Source of the DNA: Acidimicrobiales bacterium
Lineage (GTDB): Bacteria > Actinomycetota > Acidimicrobiia > Acidimicrobiales > RAAP-2
Direction: 5' to 3'
NCBI GenBank assembly: GCA_017883135.1
Contig: JADGOE010000012.1
Span: 1-59,853 of the forward strand
Length of the DNA stretch: 59,853 nucleotides
The notes below the pieces were generated by a model. It searched no databases and was not told the origin of the DNA. It was given only the letters and a program-made list of their open reading frames with translations. Made by a program: the position numbers and the translations under genes. Positions 54,538-59,853 of the stretch are shown here, in pieces. How positions within the stretch are numbered: the first letter of the stretch is position 1; each line of letters begins with the position of its first letter.

Positions 54538-56250
54538 CCGCAACAGTGCCCCGGGACGCGCACTGGTGTCGTTGCCGTCGGCGAAGGTGGTCATGCCGGC
54601 CTTGATGGTCTCGACGTAGCCCGAGGCACCCTGCACCAGACGCTTGCCACCGGCGGGCAGGTCGGCCACCACCGTCGGGTTGCCCAACTGCAGTCGCTCG
54701 TAGTCGATCAGGTTGATGTCGGCCAACGCGCCGACCTCGAGGGTGCCCCGGTCACCGAGGCCGTAGAGGCGCGCGGTGTCGTGGGTCTGCTTCTTGACCA
54801 TCCACTCCAGAGGGAGCCGCTCTCCACGTGTCCGGTCGCGGGTCCAGTGGGTGAGCATGAAGGTGGGCTGCCCTGCATCGCAGATGACCCCGCAGTGGGC
54901 ACCTCCGTCTGCCAGCCCGGCGGCGGCCCGCGGGTGGAGCAGCATCTGGCGGGCGGGTTCGAGATCCCCGTCGGAGTAGTTGAGGATGGGAACGTAGAGC
55001 AGGCCCTGCCCGTCGCTCTCGAGCATCGCGTCGTAGGCCACGGACAGGGGCGTGCGACCGGTGGTGGCAGCGATCCCGACCAGCGAACGCTCGGGGCCCG
55101 GCTCGTACTCGGGGGGGCTGCCCAGCGCGAAGGTGGTGCGGTAGGCCTGTTCCATCCGCTCGACCGAGGCCGGGCCGGGCTCCCACTGCTCGATGGACCG
55201 CCGGACCTCAGGAGTGCGCAGGGCAGCCAGCAGGTCTTCAGCAGGCAGATCCTTGGCCTTCAGGTTCTGGTACTCGGGGATCAGGTCGAACAGGCAGTAG
55301 GTGGTGAAGTGGCCGGACAGGAGCCCGGTGGCGCGTCCCGCGACCTGTGGCCACAGGTCTGCTCCGTCGGCCACGGCGCGAAGCGATTCATCCATGATCT
55401 CGCGCCACAGCCCGGGTGCGCTGTCCACCTGCAGCAGCGCGAAGGTCACCGGGCGACGGATGGCAGCCGACAGGCGTCGCATCCAGTCCACCTCCTTCTT
55501 CGGCGCGACGGTGTCCTCACCGGCGGTTCCGGCGGGAGCGAGCTCGAAGACACCGGTGCCCAACTCCCCGAGCGCGCTGCCGATGCCGAAGAGCTCGTCC
55601 TCGGCGGCGAAGGTGCCGGGCACCGGCTCACCGTCGATGGCCACATGGGCCAAGGTGCGCGAGGTGGAAAAGCCGAGTGCCCCGGCGACGATGGCCTCCT
55701 TCACCACCTGCTTCATGGCACGGATGTCCTCGGGCGTGGCCGGCTCGTTGCGAGCCCCGCGCTCACCCATCACGTAGGCGCGCACCGCTCCGTGGGCGAT
55801 CTGGGTGCCGATGTCGACCGTCCAGTGCCGCTGGTCGAGGCTGTCGAGATACTCGGGAAATGTCTCCCACTCCCACTCGATACCTTCGGCGAGGGCGGTT
55901 CCGGGGATGTCCTCCACGCCTTCCATCAGGCCGATCAGCCAGTCGTGGCGGTCCGGCTTGGCCGGGGCGAACCCGACGCCGCAGTTTCCGGTGACGATGG
56001 TGGTGACGCCGTGCCAGCTGCTGGGGGCGAGGACCTCGTCCCATGTCGCCTGGCCGTCGTAGTGAGTGTGGATGTCCACCCACCCCGGCGTGACGAGGAG
56101 ACCGTCGGCATCGACGGTGCGGGTGGCCGAGTCAGCAGCGAAGGATCCGACGCCGCTGATGCGCCCGTCGTCCACCGCTACATCGGCGGTGCGGGCTGGT
56201 GTCCCCGTACCGTCGACGACCGTTCCCCCTCGGATCACGAGGTCGTGCAT
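54526..56250 (-). CDS. N-acyl-D-amino-acid deacylase family amidohydrolase
   Basis: A 574-residue TIM-barrel amidohydrolase. The opening HDLVIRGGTVVDGTGTPART is the family's small domain, and the metal site starts with DIHTHYDGQATWDEVL. VTTIVTGNCGVGFAP is the D-aminoacylase-type segment in which Cys bridges the metals, and VHG-type ends (GERLPLEWMVKKQTHDTARL, GLGDRGTLEVGALADINLI) follow. ATG 56250 has a purine-rich site (GGGGGGAACAG). Proteins of this length in actinobacteria are often annotated as D-aminoacylases, but several act on other N-acyl or cyclic amides. It is convergent with the DUF3817 gene. Confidence 0.87.
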   Translation of the reverse strand: MHDLVIRGGTVVDGTGTPARTADVAVDDGRISGVGSFAADSATRTVDADGLLVTPGWVDIHTHYDGQATWDEVLAPSSWHGVTTIVTGNCGVGFAPAKPDRHDWLIGLMEGVEDIPGTALAEGIEWEWETFPEYLDSLDQRHWTVDIGTQIAHGAVRAYVMGERGARNEPATPEDIRAMKQVVKEAIVAGALGFSTSRTLAHVAIDGEPVPGTFAAEDELFGIGSALGELGTGVFELAPAGTAGEDTVAPKKEVDWMRRLSAAIRRPVTFALLQVDSAPGLWREIMDESLRAVADGADLWPQVAGRATGLLSGHFTTYCLFDLIPEYQNLKAKDLPAEDLLAALRTPEVRRSIEQWEPGPASVERMEQAYRTTFALGSPPEYEPGPERSLVGIAATTGRTPLSVAYDAMLESDGQGLLYVPILNYSDGDLEPARQMLLHPRAAAGLADGGAHCGVICDAGQPTFMLTHWTRDRTRGERLPLEWMVKKQTHDTARLYGLGDRGTLEVGALADINLIDYERLQLGNPTVVADLPAGGKRLVQGASGYVETIKAGMTTFADGNDTSARPGALLRGAR

Positions 56251-56342
56251 GATCTGTTCCCCCCTTGGACGACTGTCCCGCGATGGTGGCACGGGCGGGG
56301 TGCCAACGCAATGACGGGCATCGGCGTGCCGCAGCCGGTCGG

Positions 56343-56765
56343 CTATCGGGGCGGGATCGAGTAGGTGACCTGAGCCTTGGCCACCACGTCGCCGCCACCG
56401 GCCGAGTGCATGGCCACCTCGACCACGCCGAGCCTCTTGCCCAGTTTGAGAATTGTGCCGATCGCGACGACGTCGACCAGGGCAGGCTTGCGGAGGAAGT
56501 CGATGTGCAGGCTGGTAGTCACCGCCAGTGCCACCGGCCCGATCTGCCCGACGATGGCCAACCAGGCCACGGAGTCGGCCAGGGCCATGAGCGACGGTCC
56601 GGAAACGGTGCCGCCGGGACGGCTGTCCGTCGGTCCGATCGGCAGGCGCATCCGGATGCCCGTGCCGGTGATCTCCTCGACGATGTAGGGCACCTTCGAG
56701 TTGGGGAAGGAGTCTGCCAGAAACTGCTGCAACTGGTCGGTGGACATCACGGGTGGATTGGCCAT
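56343..56765 (-). CDS. PaaI-family hot-dog thioesterase
   Basis: A 140-residue protein. The core GTVSGPSLMALADSVAWLAIVG contains the active-site acidic residue, and TTSLHIDFLRKPALVDVVAI and VVAKAQVTYSIPPR complete the hot-dog fold typical of PaaI/YdiI-like acyl-CoA thioesterases. ATG 56765 gives the usual length; further in-frame starts lie at the MSTDQ Met (shorter) and upstream. It is divergent from cysQ and 93 bp upstream of the amidohydrolase gene on the same strand. The acyl-CoA substrate cannot be read. Confidence 0.85.
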   Translation of the reverse strand: MANPPVMSTDQLQQFLADSFPNSKVPYIVEEITGTGIRMRLPIGPTDSRPGGTVSGPSLMALADSVAWLAIVGQIGPVALAVTTSLHIDFLRKPALVDVVAIGTILKLGKRLGVVEVAMHSAGGGDVVAKAQVTYSIPPR

Positions 56766-56969
56766 GTCGTGGGGAGCGTAGCGAGTTCGCTCCGCCATAG
56801 CTTCAGGGAGCCGTCGGACCGCCCACAGCGACCAGCCGAGCGTCTTCCACCGGCGGCCGGCAGGAGTGGCGCAAAGGTCCGGGCAGGCCGTGAGGGAGGG
56901 CCATGAGGGCGACACCGTGCCGGCCATCGTGCAGACTGTCGGTCTGACGGGTTCGAGGTGAGGAGCGCA

Positions 56970-57776
56970 ATGGCAGTCGAAGGATCGGTCGGGGGGAGCG
57001 AGGAGCAGCGGGTGGGCGACGGCGAATTGGGTGAAGAGCACCGGGCCGCAGCTGAGTTCGGCGGCGAAGCCGGCAGGGGGTTGCAGCAGCTCCGTGCCCG
57101 ATCGGCGGGGGGAAAGGCGCTCGGCAAGAGAGGCGATCAGTGGGCGCACCACCTGCTGATGCGGCGCATCGCCGGCCGGTTCCCCGATGATCGAATCCGA
57201 TCCGAAGAGGCCGACCAGGCGCAGGCCCTGGACACAGACCGCGGAAGGGTCTGGATCATCGATCCCCTGGACGGCACCCGCGAGTACTCCGAGGGCAGGG
57301 AGGACTGGGCAGTCCACGTGGCCCTGGCCATCGATGGATCACCGCTGGTCGGGGCAGTGGCGCTTCCGGCATTGGGACTCGTGCTTTCGACAGGAGCACC
57401 GCCGGCGCTTGCCACTCCGGACCCGACACTCCGCATGGTCGTCAGTCGTAGCCGCCCGCCCGAGTTCGTTCCGCAGATGGCCGAGCTGCTGGGGGCGGTC
57501 ACCGTCTTGATGGGGTCCGCGGGGGCAAAGATCGCCGCGGTCATCCGCGGGGAAGCAGAAATCTATGTCCACGCCGGCGGCCAGTACGAGTGGGATTCGG
57601 CCGCTCCGGCGGCGGTGGCTTTGGCAAGCGGGCTCCATGCCAGCCGGCTCGACGGAACACCTCTGCGCTATGCCCAGCCAGATCCGTGGCTCCCCGACCT
57701 GGTGGTCTGCCATCCGTCGTTGGCCGAAGCCGTGCTCCGAGCGGTCGGTGAATGCGGTGCGTCGACCGCTCAATGA
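56970..57776 (+). CDS. cysQ: CysQ-like 3'-phosphoadenosine 5'-phosphate phosphatase (inositol monophosphatase fold)
   Basis: A 268-residue phosphatase. The metal motif is VWIIDPLDGTREYSEGREDW with the IDPLDGT signature, an upstream Glu (RIRSEEADQ) is the second metal ligand, and the last metal Asp is in GGQYEWDSAAPAAVALASG. The DGTREY(x)G variant is typical of CysQ, which recycles PAP formed in sulfate assimilation. It thus ties in with the cysH operon 40 kb upstream. ATG 56970 follows AGGAG. The first 45 residues are loosely conserved. It lies 27 bp ahead of the flavin oxidoreductase gene on the same strand. Confidence 0.85.
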   Translation: MAVEGSVGGSEEQRVGDGELGEEHRAAAEFGGEAGRGLQQLRARSAGGKALGKRGDQWAHHLLMRRIAGRFPDDRIRSEEADQAQALDTDRGRVWIIDPLDGTREYSEGREDWAVHVALAIDGSPLVGAVALPALGLVLSTGAPPALATPDPTLRMVVSRSRPPEFVPQMAELLGAVTVLMGSAGAKIAAVIRGEAEIYVHAGGQYEWDSAAPAAVALASGLHASRLDGTPLRYAQPDPWLPDLVVCHPSLAEAVLRAVGECGASTAQ

Positions 57777-57803
57777 CGTGGTGACGACCGCGGGAGGTGC
57801 CCG

Positions 57804-59009
57804 ATGACGGCAAAGTCGAATGAGGGAAGCGCCCCGGTGCGGACGCTCTTCGAGCCGGTGCGGCTCGGGCCGATCACCCTGAAGAACCGGATCATCAAGG
57901 CGGCAACGTTCGAGGGGGCGTCTCCCAAGGGTGCGGTCAGCGACGAGCTGATCGCGTTTCATCAGCGGGTGGCGGCCGGCGGTGCCGCCATGACCACGGT
58001 GGCCTACCTGGCTGTTTCGCCCGACGGGCGGACCGATCGGCACTGTGTCGTATTGGGGGACGAGGCAGTGCCGGGCCTGCGCCGTCTCACCGACGCGGTG
58101 CACGCGGCGGGGGCGGCTGCATCGGCACAGATCGGACACGCGGGCCCGGTGGCCAACGCCCGTTCGAATCGCGCCGCCTCGCTCGCACCATCGCGCCGGT
58201 TCAGCCCCAGTGGGACGTTGACCCGGGCCGTCTCCGATGACGACATCGGCAGGATCACCGAGGAGTATCGCCGTGGGGCGGCGAACGCGGTGGAGGCGGG
58301 GTTCGACTGCATCGAGATCCACCTCGGTCACAACTATCTGCTGAGTGCGTTCCTGAGTCCCAAGCTCAACCGGCGAACCGATCAGTGGGGAGGGAGTCTG
58401 GCCAATCGCGCCCGCTTCCCTCGCCAGGTGGTGAGCGCAGTGCGGGACGTGGTCGGCGACAAGGTTGCGGTGACCGCCAAGCTCAACATGGCTGATGGGG
58501 TCGCTGGTGGGTTCTGGATGGACGAGAGCGTCGAGTTCGCCCGGCTGCTCGAGTCCGACGGTGCGCTGGACGCCCTCGAGCTGACCGGGGGAAGCTCGCT
58601 GTCGAACCCGATGTACCTGTTTCGGGGTGAGGCACCACGGCGCGAGTTCGCGGCAACCCTGCCCGCCCCCCTCCGGGCGGGGTTTCGGGTGGTGGGGTCG
58701 AGCTTCTTGCGGGAGTACCCCTTCGAGGAGGCCTACTTCCTTCCGTATGCCCGGCAGTTTCTGGCCGCCCTCACCATGCCCCTGATCCTGCTCGGCGGGG
58801 TCAACCGGTTGGATACGGTCGAGAGCGCGGTGGGTGAGGGCTTCTCGTTCGTGGCCATGGCCAGGGCCCTCTTGCGGGAGCCGGACCTGGTCTCTCGTTG
58901 GGAGAGGGGTGTGTCCGATGCCGGCCTGTGCATCCACTGCAACAAGTGCATGCCGACCATCTACAGTGGTACCCGGTGCGTTCTCGTCGGAGGTAACGCC
59001 TCCCACTGA
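57804..59009 (+). CDS. Old-yellow-enzyme-family NADH:flavin oxidoreductase
   Basis: A 401-residue FMN TIM barrel. It begins LFEPVRLGPITLKNRIIKAA, and QIGHAGPVANARSN, GFDCIEIHLGHNYLLSAFLS and RRTDQWGGSLANRARFPRQV follow in family order, with GFSFVAMARALLREPDLV near the end. A cysteine-rich tail (CIHCNKCMPTIYSGTRC) recalls the [4Fe-4S] site of 2,4-dienoyl-CoA reductases, but the long C-terminal NAD-binding domains are absent. It reduces an activated double bond; the substrate is unknown. ATG 57804 is preceded by GGGAGG. It is probably co-transcribed with cysQ. Confidence 0.88.
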   Translation: MTAKSNEGSAPVRTLFEPVRLGPITLKNRIIKAATFEGASPKGAVSDELIAFHQRVAAGGAAMTTVAYLAVSPDGRTDRHCVVLGDEAVPGLRRLTDAVHAAGAAASAQIGHAGPVANARSNRAASLAPSRRFSPSGTLTRAVSDDDIGRITEEYRRGAANAVEAGFDCIEIHLGHNYLLSAFLSPKLNRRTDQWGGSLANRARFPRQVVSAVRDVVGDKVAVTAKLNMADGVAGGFWMDESVEFARLLESDGALDALELTGGSSLSNPMYLFRGEAPRREFAATLPAPLRAGFRVVGSSFLREYPFEEAYFLPYARQFLAALTMPLILLGGVNRLDTVESAVGEGFSFVAMARALLREPDLVSRWERGVSDAGLCIHCNKCMPTIYSGTRCVLVGGNASH

Positions 59010-59045
59010 GGACGTGTGAGTCGGTTGGGCCGGGCGGGCGATCCT

Positions 59046-59405
59046 TCAGTCGATGGGGTCCGGGTTCGTATCGGGTTGCTCCGCGCCGGCGATCGGCTCG
59101 TCGAGGTCCCAGCCTTCCTCGTCCTTCCGTCGGGCAACGGCGCGATTGGTCGGTCCGCCGAGGCCATCGGGATCATCGATGCCACCATCGAGAACTGCCA
59201 GATCCTCGGGATCGTCGAGCTCCGCCCCGGCCTCCTCGAGTTCCCGCTCGTCGACCTGCAGCGTGGGGTCGAGGGAGGGGTCCTGCTCGATCTCCTCGAC
59301 GAAATCGGGATCGAGCCGGGCCTCTTCGGCGATGGCATCGTCGCCCTGCTCGAACGTCTCGGTTCCCAAAGGTTCGTCGGGTGACCAGTCGTCGTTCTGG
59401 CTCAT
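59046..59405 (-). CDS. Acidic hypothetical protein, 119 aa
   Basis: A very acidic, low-complexity soluble protein with no cysteine or membrane segment. It starts MSQNDDWSPDEPLGTETFEQ, continues with DPDFVEEIEQDPSLDP, and ends DEEGWDLDEPIAGAEQPD. The WSPDEPLGTE opening and GWDLDEP ending look like two versions of one short motif. It is probably disordered and may bind a basic partner or metal. ATG 59405 has GGGAGA upstream. It is convergent with the OYE-family gene. I do not recognise a named family. Confidence 0.65.
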   Translation of the reverse strand: MSQNDDWSPDEPLGTETFEQGDDAIAEEARLDPDFVEEIEQDPSLDPTLQVDERELEEAGAELDDPEDLAVLDGGIDDPDGLGGPTNRAVARRKDEEGWDLDEPIAGAEQPDTNPDPID

Positions 59406-59602
59406 GGTGTCGTCTCCCGCCTGTAGGTGGTGTGATCCGATCGTAGGGCCATTGCGATGACCCGTCACCCGTGTCTCTCGCTGAGAGGTAGTTCGGGGAG
59501 CAGCATGGGATACGGACCGGAGCGGGGGACCGCTGCCGCCATGGCCAGAGCGAAGCTGCTGGCGCGTGGCCGAGGAGACGTAGAATCCCGTGGTCGGGTT
59601 CG

Positions 59603-59640
59603 GCCCACGTAGCTCAGGGGATAGAGCACTCGTTTCCTAA
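59603..59640 (+). tRNA. tRNA-Arg (CCU), 5' half only, broken at the anticodon loop
   Basis: Acceptor strand GCCCACG, T8-A9, D arm GCTC-loop-GAGC, and anticodon loop TTCCTAA with anticodon CCT are all present. The following bases (CCCTG) do not pair with the 5' anticodon strand CTCGT, and neither a T arm nor the partner acceptor strand CGTGGGC occurs before the window ends. The gene is interrupted right after the anticodon loop, by an insertion, an intron or an assembly join. Confidence 0.7.
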
Positions 59641-59650
59641 CCCTGTTCTA

Positions 59651-59709
59651 GTGTCCTGAGTCGGAGATTCGCATTAGATATCCGCTGAGGGATTCGAGGT
59701 GTAGGACAC
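59651..59709. repeat. Inverted repeat GTGTCCT ... AGGACAC after the broken tRNA
   Basis: GTGTCCT (59651-59657), preceded by CTA, and AGGACAC (59703-59709) enclose 45 bp that also hold two similar GATTCG-containing stretches. This may be the end of an insertion sequence. No transposase can be read in the remaining 144 bp. Confidence 0.35.
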
Positions 59710-59853
59710 CAAAATCTCGATCGTGACGCACGAGCACGACTGGAAGTCCATCTTCGCTATCGCTCCGCGCCAGTCTCGGCCCGCGCCTGCCTCCGGCCGC
59801 ACGTTCAGCGGCCACGAGTCATGGTCTTTCGGTCATGCGCCGTTGCGGCGGCG

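Noticed and set aside
59651-59713. A second tRNA suggested by GTGTCCT ... AGGACACCA
   Set aside because: The 7-bp ends and CCA-like tail resemble an acceptor stem, but there is no D arm, anticodon arm or T stem with proper pairing inside.
59603-59853. Group I intron in the tRNA-Arg anticodon loop
   Set aside because: Position and tRNA identity fit, but I found no guide sequence that pairs with the 5' exon and no conserved core within the 213 bp available. Not excluded, only unsupported.

Overview
The window is about 60 kb of high-GC DNA from a Gram-positive actinomycete-type bacterium. The gene content points to Actinomycetota, and Acidimicrobiia or a related class would fit, but that placement is inference. 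The clues are a GlpR/SepX-like protein, polyprenol-mannose type membrane glycosyltransferases, an F420-type luciferase-like oxidoreductase, a CYP125/142-like P450, steroid-type beta-oxidation genes, and many genes whose start codon lies 5-8 nt after a TAnnnT hexamer (leaderless transcripts).

Layout. 1-1365: end of the ATP synthase operon (atpD, atpC). 1553-4036: an ECF sigma factor with VOC and YCII proteins. 4247-9430: class II fructose bisphosphatase, an acyl-CoA mutase large subunit with isobutyryl-CoA-mutase residues, murA and the mutase chaperone meaB. 9472-14185: treS, galT, a small membrane protein and a P450. 14191-19019: sulfur assimilation, with a siroheme synthase divergent from cysH, a siroheme sulfite reductase and a translationally coupled FrhB-like F420 oxidoreductase. 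19096-21976: a hypothetical protein, a CMD-family protein, an EthD-like protein and ychF. 22077-27818: four consecutive GT-C membrane glycosyltransferases. 27819-31337: a gene-poor, degraded island with an MNT-HEPN pair, a VapBC pair, an integrase fragment and gene remnants; a fifth GT-C gene lies just beyond it (31338-32657). 32906-38530: ABC ATPase, propeller lipoprotein, hydrolase, lysoplasmalogenase and SepX/GlpR. 38563-39321: a CADD-type diiron oxidase. 39295-46968: a CoA-ester degradation cluster (thiolase, HMG-CoA-synthase/DUF35-like protein, two acyl-CoA dehydrogenases, CoA transferase, two MaoC proteins) around a palindromic operator. 47152-59405: MFS transporter, LLM oxidoreductase, exonuclease, DMT transporter, metallopeptidase, aquaporin, small membrane proteins, D-aminoacylase, thioesterase, cysQ, an OYE-family reductase and an acidic protein. 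The window ends in a tRNA-Arg(CCU) gene broken at its anticodon loop.

How the genes work together. CysH makes sulfite, the siroheme reductase takes it to sulfide, the divergent gene supplies siroheme, CysQ (far downstream) would clear PAP, and the FrhB-like protein is placed to feed electrons, possibly from F420H2. This resembles a split version of archaeal F420-dependent sulfite reductase and is the strongest candidate for an undescribed arrangement. The second is the CADD-like protein, which keeps the tyrosine, lysine and all metal ligands of the self-sacrificing p-aminobenzoate synthase. The cluster at 39-47 kb looks like degradation of a steroid side chain or similar branched acyl-CoA. 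All calls come from reading sequence and translations by eye; no database search was run.
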